Source: a virus. From it: a DNA stretch of 64,000 nt. Positions 14,787 through 25,400 of the stretch are shown in pieces. Position 1 is the first letter of the stretch; every line of letters begins with the position of its first letter. The stretch spans positions 124,001-188,000 of the IMG/VR virus record IMGVR_UViG_3300027969_002424; one strand, 5' to 3'. The position numbers and the translations under genes are program-made. Below the pieces are notes generated by a model. That model was not told where the DNA came from. It ran no database searches and saw nothing but the letters and a program-made list of their open reading frames with translations.

Positions 14787-16574
14787 ATGACCTATAAAAA
14801 ACGTTTTACGAATAAAAGTGGTATTTCCAGTCCAATAGGTGGAGGGAATAGTAATTCCGGTGCATGGAATGGTAGCCCAGGACAAAATGGTTCTGAAACA
14901 GGTGGTTGGAATAACGCTGAAATGGGTTATAAAAACTACATGAGTAGACTTCCTGAAGTCTATACTGGTCACCCAAATCGTATTGAACGATATAATCAAT
15001 ATGAAATGATGGACGTTGATGCTGAAATTAACGCATGTTTAGATATCATTTCAGAATTCAGTACACAGAAAAACGAACATAATGATACCCCATTTAATCT
15101 AGCATTTACTGAGGATCCAACTCCTCACGAAGTAGAATTGCTTAAGACACAATTACAACAATGGTGTAAACTAAACGAATTTGGAACAAGAACATTCAAA
15201 ATATTCCGTAATACTATAAAATATGGGGATCAAGTTTTTGTTCGTGATCCAGAAAACTTCAAGCTATACTGGATTGATAATACAAAAGTTATTAAAGTTA
15301 TTGTAAATGAAAGCGAAGGTAAGAAGCCTGAGCAGTATGTTATCAAAGATATAAACATAAACTTACAAAATCTTACAGTTGCAACTAAAACAAATACAGA
15401 CTTTGCTGCTAACCCAGCAACTGGTATGGGTGGTACAGGTGGTGGTGGAGCAGGTGGTGGATATACAGTACCAAGTATGCCGTATAATACAACTGGTAGT
15501 CGTTTTACATTAGGACAAAGTGAGTCGGCAATTGATTCTAAACATATTGTTCACTTGAGTTTGACTGAAGGACTAGATAAATTTTGGCCATTTGGACAAA
15601 GTATCTTAGAGAACATTTTCAAAGTCTATAAGCAAAAAGAATTATTAGAAGATGCGGTTCTTATCTATCGTGTACAACGTGCTCCGGAACGTAGAATGTT
15701 TAAGATTGATGTTGGCAATATGCCAAGTCACTTAGCTATGGCTTTTGTTGAGCGTATTAAGAATGAGATTCATCAAAGACGTATCCCATCAGTTCATGGT
15801 GGTTCAGCAATTGTAGATGCTAGTTATAATCCTTTATCAATGAACGAAGATTACTTCTTCCCAGTCACAGCAGATGGCCGTGGTAGTAGTGTTGAAGTAT
15901 TGCCCGGCGGACAAAATTTGGGTGAAATTGATGACTTAAAATATTTCAATAATCGTTTAGCACGTGGACTGCGTGTCCCAAGTAGTTACTTACCCACTGG
16001 GCCTGATGACAATACTACGCCATTAAGTGATGGCCGTGTTGGTACTGCCATGATTCAAGAATTCCGTTTCAATCAATATTGCGAACGACTACAGAAGTAT
16101 ATGAGTCATAAATTAGACGAAGAATTCAAGTTATTCTTGCGTTGGAGAGGCTTCAATATCGATAGTGGATTGTTCACATTAGAATTCAATCCACCGCAAA
16201 ACTTTGCTGCTTATCGTCAAAGCGAGTTAGATACAGCTAGAGTTGCTACATTCCAAGCTATGGAAGCGTTTCCTTATATGAGTAAACGTTTTGCATTAGA
16301 GAGATTCTTAGGATTGAGTGAAGAAGAAATCAATAAGAATGAGAAGATGTGGCGTGAAGAAAATGGTAAAGACGATGATGTTGAGCCAGAAAGTAGCGAC
16401 CTTCGTAATATTGGTATTAGTGCAGGTGATATCGATGCTGACTTAGAGACTGCTGATTCACTAGAGAATCAACCAGAAGAAGGCCAAGAAGCTGGTCCAG
16501 AAGTAGCAGGTGCAGTAACAGACGCCGGTAATACTCCTGGTGGAATGCCTGCTCCGTCCGGTAATGCAATGTAA
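14787..16574 (+). CDS. 20: Portal vertex protein, T4 gp20-like
   Basis: The portal forms the dodecameric ring at one capsid vertex through which DNA is packaged. The 595-aa protein shows the gp20 landmarks: YKNYMSRLPEVYTGHPNRIE and YNQYEMMDVDAEINACLDII near the N-terminus, RNTIKYGDQVFVRDPEN in the middle, then RVQRAPERRMFKIDVGNMP, LPGGQNLGEIDDLKYF and RLARGLRVPSSYL. Its acidic C-terminal tail (~510-595) is longer than in T4 (524 aa total). It follows the tape measure gene directly, heading the head-gene block 20-67-21-22-23 in T4 order. An internal glycine-rich insert (~212-228) is unusual. Confidence 0.95.
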   Translation: MTYKKRFTNKSGISSPIGGGNSNSGAWNGSPGQNGSETGGWNNAEMGYKNYMSRLPEVYTGHPNRIERYNQYEMMDVDAEINACLDIISEFSTQKNEHNDTPFNLAFTEDPTPHEVELLKTQLQQWCKLNEFGTRTFKIFRNTIKYGDQVFVRDPENFKLYWIDNTKVIKVIVNESEGKKPEQYVIKDININLQNLTVATKTNTDFAANPATGMGGTGGGGAGGGYTVPSMPYNTTGSRFTLGQSESAIDSKHIVHLSLTEGLDKFWPFGQSILENIFKVYKQKELLEDAVLIYRVQRAPERRMFKIDVGNMPSHLAMAFVERIKNEIHQRRIPSVHGGSAIVDASYNPLSMNEDYFFPVTADGRGSSVEVLPGGQNLGEIDDLKYFNNRLARGLRVPSSYLPTGPDDNTTPLSDGRVGTAMIQEFRFNQYCERLQKYMSHKLDEEFKLFLRWRGFNIDSGLFTLEFNPPQNFAAYRQSELDTARVATFQAMEAFPYMSKRFALERFLGLSEEEINKNEKMWREENGKDDDVEPESSDLRNIGISAGDIDADLETADSLENQPEEGQEAGPEVAGAVTDAGNTPGGMPAPSGNAM

Positions 16575-16582
16575 GATAAATA
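16575..16582 (+). promoter_or_regulatory. Late-promoter octamer before the small head gene
   Basis: GATAAATA begins right after the portal stop codon and ends only 7 nt before ATG 16590, predicting an almost leaderless transcript. Confidence 0.5.
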
Positions 16583-16589
16583 CTATTCT

Positions 16590-16817
16590 ATGAAACTTTT
16601 TGAAATGTTTAATCCAGCTGTAGAAGGTTATCAAGATACCAGCGCGGACAACAGTAAACCAAAGTGGAAAGAAAGTCGTAAAACAAAACTAACACTAAGA
16701 CAGATACGTAAACTTAGAAAAATGTTAGATGTTAGAAATTTTGAAAAAGCAAAATATATCAAAAAAGTGCATGAGCAGTATGGCGCAAAGCCAGATGCTG
16801 AGACTCCTACAGTCTAA
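16590..16817 (+). CDS. Small conserved head-region protein
   Basis: A 75-residue basic protein (MKLFEMFNPAVEGYQD ...; core TKLTLRQIRKLRKMLDVRNF; end YIKKVHEQYG). It sits between portal and prohead core, a slot that often holds a short ORF in T4-like phages. I recognise no function. Its basic helical core next to the very acidic core protein suggests an assembly partner, which is inference. Confidence 0.75.
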   Translation: MKLFEMFNPAVEGYQDTSADNSKPKWKESRKTKLTLRQIRKLRKMLDVRNFEKAKYIKKVHEQYGAKPDAETPTV

Positions 16818-16881
16818 ATCTCTATAGTTTCCCTAAAAACGTAAAAAATACGTGCTTATTGAGCATGTTTGGTGAATAGTC

Positions 16882-16889
16882 ACTAAATA
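16882..16889 (+). promoter_or_regulatory. Late promoter of prohead core gene
   Basis: ACTAAATA, 34 nt before ATG 16924; AGGAGA is the ribosome-binding site. The short gap 16818-16923 holds no gene. Confidence 0.65.
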
Positions 16890-16923
16890 ATTCTACAAAG
16901 CCATTACTTAGGAGAAACATACA

Positions 16924-17745
16924 ATGGATAACAAAAAATTTGAACAACTAATTGATTTAATTATCAATGAAAATGAAGAACAAGCCCGTGCATTATTCCA
17001 TGATATCGTAGTTGAAAAAAGCCGCGAAATCTATGAAGATATAATGAACGATGAAATGGACGAAGGCATGGGTGGTCAAGTAGGTCAGATGATGGATGAA
17101 ATCTCGGCTGAAGAAGAAGGCATGACCGAAGAAGAAGATGAAGAAATTGACTTTGATGATGAAGGTGATGAAGATATCATTGATATTGAAGCCGATGACG
17201 ATATGGAAGGTGAAGGCACCGAAGATCGTTTAGTAAGCATCGAAGATAAGTTAGACCAATTGATGGCTGAATTTGAGCAAATCATGGGCAATGGTGATGA
17301 CGAAATGGGCGATGATGAGTCTGATGCTGAATTTGACGATGGTGCAGAAGAAGCTGGTGCAGATTTAACTCACGACATGGAACAAGACCATGACGAAGAA
17401 GGCGCTATGATGGAAGCTATCACACTAAAGAAAGTTTCTGTAACTCATGGTGACAATGGTCAAAACACAAAAAGCACAAGTTTACAAAACAGTGGACAAG
17501 CTGGAATGGACAGTCGTCCGGTAAAGTTCAGTGGCGCAAGTGAGACAGTTCCTACAAGTCCTAAAGGACCTAGCAACTTTTACTCAAAAGGCGAGACACA
17601 AGTAAAAGACGCTAACAAGTGGAAAAATGCTCCAGCACAAAACAATGCTGATTTAGAAGCTGCACCAAAACCAAAAGCAGGTGATAATGGCTCTAATAGC
17701 AAGAGCGTTATTGAATCACGCAAGCCAGTAAAGCGTAAACTATAA
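16924..17745 (+). CDS. Prohead core protein, acidic (T4 gp67/68-type)
   Basis: The 273-aa protein begins DNKKFEQLIDLIINENEEQA, a short helical domain like that of T4-like core proteins. A very acidic stretch follows (~45-160, D/E-rich), then a polar tail ending in KRKL. Scaffold core proteins of this kind fill the prohead and are degraded by the gp21 protease. Position between portal and gp21 matches T4 genes 67 and 68; it is far longer than T4 gp67 (80 aa), so one protein may do the work of both. SD AGGAG precedes the ATG. Confidence 0.8.
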   Translation: MDNKKFEQLIDLIINENEEQARALFHDIVVEKSREIYEDIMNDEMDEGMGGQVGQMMDEISAEEEGMTEEEDEEIDFDDEGDEDIIDIEADDDMEGEGTEDRLVSIEDKLDQLMAEFEQIMGNGDDEMGDDESDAEFDDGAEEAGADLTHDMEQDHDEEGAMMEAITLKKVSVTHGDNGQNTKSTSLQNSGQAGMDSRPVKFSGASETVPTSPKGPSNFYSKGETQVKDANKWKNAPAQNNADLEAAPKPKAGDNGSNSKSVIESRKPVKRKL

Positions 17746-17761
17746 AAGGAATCTTGGAGCA

Positions 17762-18397
17762 ATGGCTTTGTATCTCAAGGAACACTTAACTTTTGACCGT
17801 GCCAGCATGGTGGTTGAAAGTGTAAGTGAAGGCGATAAGAAGAACCTTTACATGAAAGGTATCTTCATTCAGGGTGGGGTAAAAAACGCCAATGAGCGTG
17901 TTTACCCCGTTTCTGAAATCGAATCTGCTGTACAAACATTGAACGAACAGATTACAGAAGGTCATTCTGTATTAGGTGAAGTAGATCACCCAGATGATTT
18001 AAAGATCAACTTAGACCGTGTATCACATATGATTACTACCATGTGGATGGACGGTGCTAACGGGTTCGGCAAGTTAAAGATTTTACCAACTCCAATGGGG
18101 CAATTAGTTGCTACTATGTTGGAGAGTGGGGTGAAACTCGGCGTTTCAAGTCGTGGTAGCGGTAACGTGGACGACATGAACGGCAAAGTAAGTGACTTTG
18201 AAATAGTCACAGTGGATATTGTTGCACAACCAAGCGCACCTAATGCGTATCCTAAAGCAATCTATGAAGGTATGATGAATATGCGTCATGGTCATAAATT
18301 GATGGATATTGCAAAAGATGCAAATGGCAACAAGAAAGTAGAGAAATACTTGAAGGAGGAAGTAATGCGCCTCATCAATGATCTCAAAATTAAATAA
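17762..18397 (+). CDS. 21: Prohead maturation protease, T4 gp21-like
   Basis: Serine protease that trims the core and capsid proteins during head maturation. Conserved blocks: GIFIQGGVKNANERVYP (~33-49), GEVDHPDDLKINLDRVSHMI with catalytic-type H76, and LGVSSRGSGNV with nucleophile-type S129/S130. The 211-aa length matches T4 gp21 (212 aa). The ATG has GGA about 9 nt upstream. It lies between the acidic core protein and the scaffold, as in T4. Confidence 0.93.
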   Translation: MALYLKEHLTFDRASMVVESVSEGDKKNLYMKGIFIQGGVKNANERVYPVSEIESAVQTLNEQITEGHSVLGEVDHPDDLKINLDRVSHMITTMWMDGANGFGKLKILPTPMGQLVATMLESGVKLGVSSRGSGNVDDMNGKVSDFEIVTVDIVAQPSAPNAYPKAIYEGMMNMRHGHKLMDIAKDANGNKKVEKYLKEEVMRLINDLKIK

Positions 18398-18409
18398 AGG
18401 GGAAACAGC

Positions 18410-19510
18410 ATGTTTGATGCTATCAAGCCATTACTTGAAAGTGGACTTATTAACGAAGATGTAGGCCAGGCTCTTAACGAAGCATGGGAATCTAAGTTAC
18501 AAGAGGCACGTGAGCAAGTACGTGTTGAATTACGTGAAGAATTCGCACAACGTTATGAACATGACAGAATCGTGATGGTTGAAGCCCTAGATAAAATGGT
18601 TACAGAAAGTTTATCAGAAGAAATTTCCGAATTTCAAGCTGAGAAACAAGCAATGAACGAAGACCGCGTACAAGCTAAACAACAACTGCGTGAAAGTGCA
18701 GTTAAATTCAATAATTTTATGGTTACTAAACTAGCCGAAGAAATTAAAGAATTGCGCTCTGAACGCAAACTACAATTAGAAAGTCAGCAAAAACTTGAGC
18801 AATTTATTGTTCATGCACTAGCCCGTGAAATTAAAGAATTCACACAAGACAAGCAAGCAGTTGTAGAAGCAAAGGTTAAGTTAGTTGCTGAAGGTCGTAA
18901 ACAACTTGAAGTATTGAAGTCACGCTTTGTGACAGAATCTGCTAAGAGAATGAACGAAGCTGTTACTAAACATCTTAAGGGTGAATTAGGTCAGTTGAGG
19001 GAAGATATCAAAATTGCTCGTGAGAACAATTTTGGACGTAGAATATTTGAAAGTTTTGCAAGCGAGTTCTCAGTCACTCATTTGAATGATAAAGCTGAAA
19101 CACGTAAACTTATGAATGCTCTACAATTGAAAGACCAACAATTAGCCGAATCCATGACAGTACTTAATCAATCTAAAAAATTGATTGAGACAAAAGAACG
19201 TGAAGTCCGTATGATCAAAGAGTCTAATCAACGTGAAAAAATGATGAGTGATTTACTTGCTCCATTAAACGATGAGAAGGCAAAAGTAATGAAGGACTTA
19301 CTAGAAAGTGTACAAACACCAAAGTTACAAAACACTTTCGACAAGTATCTACCAGCAGTTCTAAACAGTGGAACAGAGAAGAAAGCTAACAAGCCTATTC
19401 TGCGTGAAAGTGTTCAAGAGGTAACTGGTGATAAATCTGCCATTAAACAAGAAGTAGATATGGATCAACGTGATAACGTTATCGATATCAAACGCCTGGC
19501 AGGGCTTTAA
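18410..19510 (+). CDS. 22: Prohead core scaffold protein, T4 gp22-like
   Basis: A 366-residue, almost entirely helical and charged protein (repeated E/K/Q heptads from ~30 to ~290), expected for the internal scaffold that templates the prohead. The N-terminal segment (FDAIKPLLESGLINEDVGQA) resembles T4-like gp22. Several L-x-E sites (e.g. LLES) could be cut by gp21. It is 12 nt downstream of gp21 with GGGGAAA as ribosome-binding site and directly precedes gp23. T4 gp22 is 269 aa, so this scaffold is larger. Confidence 0.9.
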   Translation: MFDAIKPLLESGLINEDVGQALNEAWESKLQEAREQVRVELREEFAQRYEHDRIVMVEALDKMVTESLSEEISEFQAEKQAMNEDRVQAKQQLRESAVKFNNFMVTKLAEEIKELRSERKLQLESQQKLEQFIVHALAREIKEFTQDKQAVVEAKVKLVAEGRKQLEVLKSRFVTESAKRMNEAVTKHLKGELGQLREDIKIARENNFGRRIFESFASEFSVTHLNDKAETRKLMNALQLKDQQLAESMTVLNQSKKLIETKEREVRMIKESNQREKMMSDLLAPLNDEKAKVMKDLLESVQTPKLQNTFDKYLPAVLNSGTEKKANKPILRESVQEVTGDKSAIKQEVDMDQRDNVIDIKRLAGL

Positions 19511-19536
19511 AATAGACATAATTTAGGAGATATAAA

Positions 19537-20733
19537 ATGTCAAAAGTATTATTAGAAGGACGTTGGAACGAGACCAAGGAAGCCCTGTTAGAAGGTCTAA
19601 AAGGAACTCGCAAGTCAACAATGAGTGTTATCTTAGAAAACACTAAAAAGCAACTACTTGCTGAATCTTCAGCAGGTACAACAACTGCTGGTAACATCGC
19701 TACATTAAACCGTGTGATTCTTCCAGTTATCCGTCGTGTTATGCCAACCGTTATCGCTAACGAATTGGTAGGCGTTCAGCCAATGACAGGACCAGTTGGT
19801 CAGATCCATACTCTACGTGTTCGTTATGCTCAGTCATTAACAGACAATAGTGCTGCTCAAACTAGCGTTACAGCTGGTCAAGAAGCATTAAGTCCATTCT
19901 TGATTGCTCAAGCGTATTCACGTACACCTCAAGCTGATACAAGCACAAGTTACTACACTGGTAACGATACTGCTGCGCTTGAAGGTAACGGTGGTAAGCA
20001 AATCTCTGTGCAAATCTTGCGTCAAGCTGTTGAAGCTAAGTCACGTAAGTTACAAGCACGTTGGACATTTGAAGCTGCTCAAGACGCACAATCACAACAT
20101 GGGATTGACGTTGAAGCAGAAATCATGGCAGCACTAGCACAAGAAATTACTGCTGAAATCGACCAAGAGATTCTATTGTCACTTGCTACTCTAGCTACAA
20201 CTGAGTACACATACAACCAAGCTACTGTATCTGGTACAGCTACATACGTTGGTGATGAACATGCTGCACTAGCTGTTCTTATCAATCGTGTTGCTAACTT
20301 GATCGCTCAACGTACCCGTCGTGGTGCTGGTAACTGGGCTGTTGTATCTCCAGCTAGCTTGACAGTATTGCAATCTGCAACTACTTCAGCTTTTGCTCGT
20401 ACAACAGAAGGTACATTCGAAGCACCTACAAACACTAAGTTTGTTGGTACATTGAATGGCGCTATGCGTGTATTCGTAAACTCTTATGCACCTGATACAC
20501 AACCAGTATTGGTTGGTTATAAAGGTTCAAGCGAAACTGATGCAGCAGCATTCTATTGCCCATACATTCCATTGATGAGCAGTGGTGTTGTTCTAGATCC
20601 ATCAACATTCGAACCAGTCGTGTCATTTATGACTCGTTATGGTTACATCGAATTAACTAACACAGCGTCATCTTTCGGTAACGCTGCTGACTACGTTGGT
20701 GAAATCGCAGTTCAAAATCTAACATTCCAATAA
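19537..20733 (+). CDS. 23: Major capsid protein precursor, T4 gp23-like
   Basis: The main shell protein. Landmarks are LNRVILPVIRRVMPTVIANE, LVGVQPMTGPVGQI and the C-terminal FMTRYGYIELTNTAS. A gp21-type cleavage site (L-x-E) lies at L41-A42-E43 before SSAGT, so the mature protein would lose ~43 residues. At 398 aa it is well below T4 gp23 (521 aa). Surface insertion domains present in T4 are therefore probably reduced. TTTAGGAG precedes the ATG, and a strong terminator follows the gene. The codons are more GC-tolerant than those of the neighbours, as expected for a highly expressed gene. Confidence 0.96.
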   Translation: MSKVLLEGRWNETKEALLEGLKGTRKSTMSVILENTKKQLLAESSAGTTTAGNIATLNRVILPVIRRVMPTVIANELVGVQPMTGPVGQIHTLRVRYAQSLTDNSAAQTSVTAGQEALSPFLIAQAYSRTPQADTSTSYYTGNDTAALEGNGGKQISVQILRQAVEAKSRKLQARWTFEAAQDAQSQHGIDVEAEIMAALAQEITAEIDQEILLSLATLATTEYTYNQATVSGTATYVGDEHAALAVLINRVANLIAQRTRRGAGNWAVVSPASLTVLQSATTSAFARTTEGTFEAPTNTKFVGTLNGAMRVFVNSYAPDTQPVLVGYKGSSETDAAAFYCPYIPLMSSGVVLDPSTFEPVVSFMTRYGYIELTNTASSFGNAADYVGEIAVQNLTFQ

Positions 20734-20775
20734 AAACGGAATCAAACTTTTACCCTCGGGATGGGAAGTTTACTT

Positions 20776-20799
20776 AAAGGGCTCTTCGGAGCCTTTTTT
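20776..20799 (+). terminator. Rho-independent terminator after gp23
   Basis: AAAGGGCTC and GAGCCTTTT form a 9-bp stem (one G-T pair) with a TTCG tetraloop, followed by a run of T. It isolates the head operon from the fibre genes. Confidence 0.92.
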
Positions 20800-20806
20800 G
20801 TTTTTG

Positions 20807-20814
20807 CATAAATA
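20807..20814 (+). promoter_or_regulatory. Late promoter of the first fibre gene
   Basis: CATAAATA directly after the gp23 terminator and 21 nt before ATG 20836. Confidence 0.7.
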
Positions 20815-20835
20815 CTATATAACAATGGAATAATT

Positions 20836-22419
20836 ATGGCATCAGAACCTTTTAACAGCGTAGGCGGATACACAGTTGGTATACCACCTACGCCGGTAGT
20901 TAATAATAGTGGAGTGGTAGTCGGAGATGTTAACACTGATTACGTACTAGCTAACACTGTTCTTACAGATAATTTACGCTATGCAAATGGGGCAAGATAT
21001 GTACCAGGAAGCAATACACAACTAGTATTTAATAATAGTAATAGTTTTGGAGCAAGTGCTAATTTAACTTTTAATAGCACAACTAATTTTTTAACAACTA
21101 CTAATCTTAATGTTACAGGAGCTGCATCATTGGGTAATGTAGCAAATGTTTCTATATTGGGTGGATTGAATGGATACTTCTTACAGACTGATGGATTAGG
21201 TCAATTGACTTGGGCAGCAGGTGGTAATGGTGGAGGTGGAAACGGAAATCCAGGCGGCTCTAATACTCAAGTTCAGTTTAATAATGCTGGAAGTTTTGGT
21301 GGAGATGCTGGATTTACTTATGATCAAAACACAAATACTTTAGTTGTACCTAACGTAAATTCACCTAACTTTACTGGTAATCTTACTGGAGTAGCATCAA
21401 CAGCATTAACAGCAAATACAGTTATTAATAGTTCTCAACCTAATATTGTAAGCGTAGGAACACTTGTAAATTTAAGTGTAACTGGTGCAGTAACAGGACA
21501 AAGTTTTGCAGGAGACGGCGGCAATTTATCAAATATCACAGCAGCTAATTTAGTGGGCAGTGTTCCTTTAGCTGCACATGTAACTAGTAATGCTCAGCCA
21601 AATATAACAAGTGTAGGAAATCTACTTGTATTAGAAGTTGCAGGAACTGCGACCGCAGGTAATTTAAATTCAAGCAATAGAATAAGCGGTGGTAATCTAT
21701 TCATTACGGGCAATGTTAGTGTTGGTGGAAATATCTCTTTTGCTTCAGCTAACTCATTTGTAGCAAATGCTAATATCATTGAATTTAATAGTTCAAATGT
21801 TAACTTAGGGGATGCTAGTTATATTCATATATTAGGTGGTTTCAATGGACAAGTACTAGGCACAGATGGTCAAGGAAATCTATCATGGGTCAATGGCGGA
21901 GGCGGCGGAGGTGGCGGCACTCCAGTAGGCCCTAACACAGCAATTCAATATAACAACGGCGGAATATTTGGCGGTACTAGTCGTTTTACTTGGAATAATT
22001 CAAGTAGTACCATGAGCGTAGCAGGAAATTTAATAGCTAATAGCTTAACAGTTGGATCAGGGATTTATCAATTTGCTACAACTTCAGTATACACAGCAAC
22101 AACTGCAAGCACTAGTGCTAATCAAACTATTTGGTCTGTTCCATCGTCATTGGTATCAGCAGTAGAATTTACAATAGTATCAACAAATATAACAGCTAAC
22201 ACAAGAACAACAGTCAAAATTGCATCTACTATTTTAGGTAGTGCAGTTGACTACAACAAATATGCAGGACTAGAAATTAACGGCGGCGTGGGTAATTTTA
22301 ATGTTGCATTTAATGCAGGTAATTTAACTATACCCCCAAGTTTAGTACTTAGGGTTACTCCATTATCAGCTTCATCTTGTAATTATAACATGGTAATCAC
22401 ACAGTACGCCGAGATTTAA
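20836..22419 (+). CDS. Tail-fibre-like structural protein
   Basis: A 527-residue, N/G/S/T-rich protein. The N-terminus PFNSVGGYTVG resembles those of the next fibre genes. It contains fibre repeat motifs such as GSNTQVQFNNAGSFGG and ILGGLNGYFLQTDGLGQLTW. Residues ~410-527 form a C-terminal domain (ANQTIWSVPSSLVSAVEF ... VLRVTPLSASSCNY) that is also present at the end of the next gene. It is probably a trimeric beta-rich fibre or virion decoration. It opens the ~30-kb fibre block and has its own late promoter. No receptor-binding specificity can be inferred. Confidence 0.75.
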   Translation: MASEPFNSVGGYTVGIPPTPVVNNSGVVVGDVNTDYVLANTVLTDNLRYANGARYVPGSNTQLVFNNSNSFGASANLTFNSTTNFLTTTNLNVTGAASLGNVANVSILGGLNGYFLQTDGLGQLTWAAGGNGGGGNGNPGGSNTQVQFNNAGSFGGDAGFTYDQNTNTLVVPNVNSPNFTGNLTGVASTALTANTVINSSQPNIVSVGTLVNLSVTGAVTGQSFAGDGGNLSNITAANLVGSVPLAAHVTSNAQPNITSVGNLLVLEVAGTATAGNLNSSNRISGGNLFITGNVSVGGNISFASANSFVANANIIEFNSSNVNLGDASYIHILGGFNGQVLGTDGQGNLSWVNGGGGGGGGTPVGPNTAIQYNNGGIFGGTSRFTWNNSSSTMSVAGNLIANSLTVGSGIYQFATTSVYTATTASTSANQTIWSVPSSLVSAVEFTIVSTNITANTRTTVKIASTILGSAVDYNKYAGLEINGGVGNFNVAFNAGNLTIPPSLVLRVTPLSASSCNYNMVITQYAEI

Positions 22420-22428
22420 TGGGTAAAT

Positions 22429-22436
22429 GATAAATA
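22429..22436 (+). promoter_or_regulatory. Late promoter of the 1358-aa fibre gene
   Basis: GATAAATA, 18 nt before ATG 22455; AAAGGGGAT is the ribosome-binding site. Confidence 0.7.
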
Positions 22437-22454
22437 ATACAAAGGGGATATTTT

Positions 22455-25400
22455 ATGGCACTTAGAGCACTCAATTCGATAGGCGGTTTCTCAGTTGGAG
22501 ACAATCCGCAACAAAACATCATTTTAGCTAATGGTGATATTACTTCCAACAACTTTTCTGCTAATGGGTTTGCCAACATTAACGGTAATTTAACCGCTAA
22601 CTTTGCTAATTTTAGTGGTAACTTAAACATATCAAATAGTAACGCAAATTGGGGTGTTTTAACTGATAATCTATATTATAGTAATGGTGCACCGTGGGAC
22701 ATGTCAAACCCAGCGGGTGCAAATGGATATATTCAGTACTATGATGATGGTAATTTTGGTGCTAGTGCTAATTTTCAATTTACTGCTTCTACGAATACCT
22801 TACAAGTTACCGGTACAGCAAATGTTACAGGTAACTTAAATGTATCAGACACTCTTGCTGGCAACATTGCCAACTTTAGTGGTAATTTAACTGCTCTAAA
22901 TGCTAATCTTGGTAATCTTGCTACTGCTAACTATGTAAATATAGCACAAACATTAAATGGCAATGTTGCTAACTTTAGTGGTAATTTAAAATCAGCTAAT
23001 GCTAATTTAGGTAATCTAGTTACTGCTAACTTTGCAAACTTTACCAATGATATAGTTGTTCAAGGCAACATCGCTAATGCTAATAATGTAAGTATAACAT
23101 ATGAACTAGCCGGTAATACTGCTAACTTCAGTGGTAATATCACTTCTTTAAATGCTAATTTAGGCAACTTAGCTACTGCTAATTTTGTAAATGTATCTAG
23201 TAATTTAAATGTAACTAATACTGCTAATGTTGGTAATCTAAATGTTACAAATAATGTAACAAGTAATTTAATTCCTAATGTATCTAACACATATACATTG
23301 GGTAATCTTACAAACATGTGGAAAGACTTGTACTTGTCGGGTACAAGTATTTACATCGGTACACAAAACATAACAGCAAATGGCACTAGTATTGCAGTAA
23401 GTAATGATTTTGCTGCAAATAGTTTCTTTGCTACAAATAATGTAACTGCAAATGGTAATGTTTATGCAAATGCAGGTGGTGCTGCCGGTTATATCTATGC
23501 TAACTTTGCAAATGTTCAAAGTAACTTGTATGTTGGTGCTAATGCCAATATTGTTAACACACTAACTGCTGCTAATATCAAAGACACAAACTTAGCAAAT
23601 ACACAAATTGTTTTTGCTAATGCTGCTAATACTTTAAGTGGCAGCGCAAACTTTGTATTCGATGCTACATCAAATACATTGTCCGTTGATAATGCAAATC
23701 TAACAGGCACTTTAAATGGCAACATTGCTAACTTCATTGGGAACTTAACATCATTAAATGCTAACTTAGGTAACTTAGCAACTGCTAACTATGTAAACAT
23801 AGCAACACAACTTAATGGTAATGTTGGTAATTTCAGTGGTAATGTTACTGCTGCTAACTTTATTACAAGTGGTTCAGGTGGTAACATCAGCGGTGCTAAT
23901 GTTGTAAGTGCTAATAGTTTCTTAGCTATCGGTGGTACAGCAAACTTCAGTAATACAAGTAATGTTGCATTAGGTAGTGTAAGTAATTTACATATCACAG
24001 GCGGAAGTAATGGTTATGTATTGACTACTGACGGCACTGGCAATGTAGCGTGGGAAGAAACTGCTCAATCAAATCAAATTTTTAATGGCAATAGTAATGT
24101 AACTATTGCTGATCCAAATGGTAATGTAACTATTACTGCAAATGCAGGTTCTGCTTACACCTGGACATTTGCTAATACAAATGGTTCATTCAATGCACCG
24201 GGCGACGGTAGTTTTGTTGGTGTTATTGGCGCTAATGCTATAACAGCTAACGGTAATATAACTGCAAATGGTAATGTTTATGCAAATTCAGGCGGCGGTG
24301 ATGGTTATGTTTATGCTAACTTTGCAAATATTTCTACTGATTTATTTGTTGGTGCTAATGCCAATATCGTTGACACATTAACTGCTAATACTGCTAACAT
24401 CACTAATCTTAATGTAGCGAATATCAGTACTACTGGCAATATCACAGCAAATAACGCAACAATTAATTTAGAATTAGCTGGTAATACTGCTAACTTCAGT
24501 GGTAACGTTAAATTTAATGGTGCTGAAGCTAATATAGCTAATGCTTTATATGTTGGTACAAATGCTAACATAGGTGGCAACTTGAATGTAGTTGGTAATA
24601 TTGCTAATGTTAATAACATCAGTGTAACAACTAATATTACTTCTAATAGTGCAAACTTCACTGGTTTCTTACAAGGTGCAAATGCTAACTTTACAGGTAA
24701 TGTAAATGCTGTAAACTTCATCGGTAACCTTGCTAATGGTGCAAGTAATGTACAAATTGATAATGGTGGTAATATCAGATTCAGCCCAGGTACTGGATAT
24801 GCAAATGCTGTAATTTTTAGTTCAGGTGGTGTTGATACAATTGGTTATGTAACTGCTAATGGTAATATCACATCAAATACTGGATTTGTTTCTAATACTG
24901 TAACAGCATTTGCTAATACTGCTCTAACTCTTAATGCAGGTACAGCAACTGGTGCAGCTAACATAAATGTTGTTCTTGTACCATCAGGTAATGGTACTGT
25001 TGATGTCTCTAGTAAGAGAATCACAAGTGTAGCAGCTCCAACAAGTGACTCTGATGCTGCTAATAAAGCATATGTTGATAGCGTAGCACAAGGGTTGAAT
25101 ATTAAGGCATCAGTTCGTGTTGCTACATATGCTGCACTTCCAGCGTATACTTATAACAATGGTACAGCTGGTGTAGGCGCAACTATTACTGCTAATGCAT
25201 TTGGTGCATTAGTTGTTGATGGTCAAACAATTTCAACAATAGGCACTCGTGTCTTAGTCAAGAATGAAACTGCTGGCAATGCTCCTTATAACGGTATATA
25301 CACACTAACAACAGCAGGCGGCGTTGCTGATTATTTCGTATTGACTCGTTCATTGGATATGAATGTAGCAATAGAATTTGATGGTGCATTCACTTTCGTT

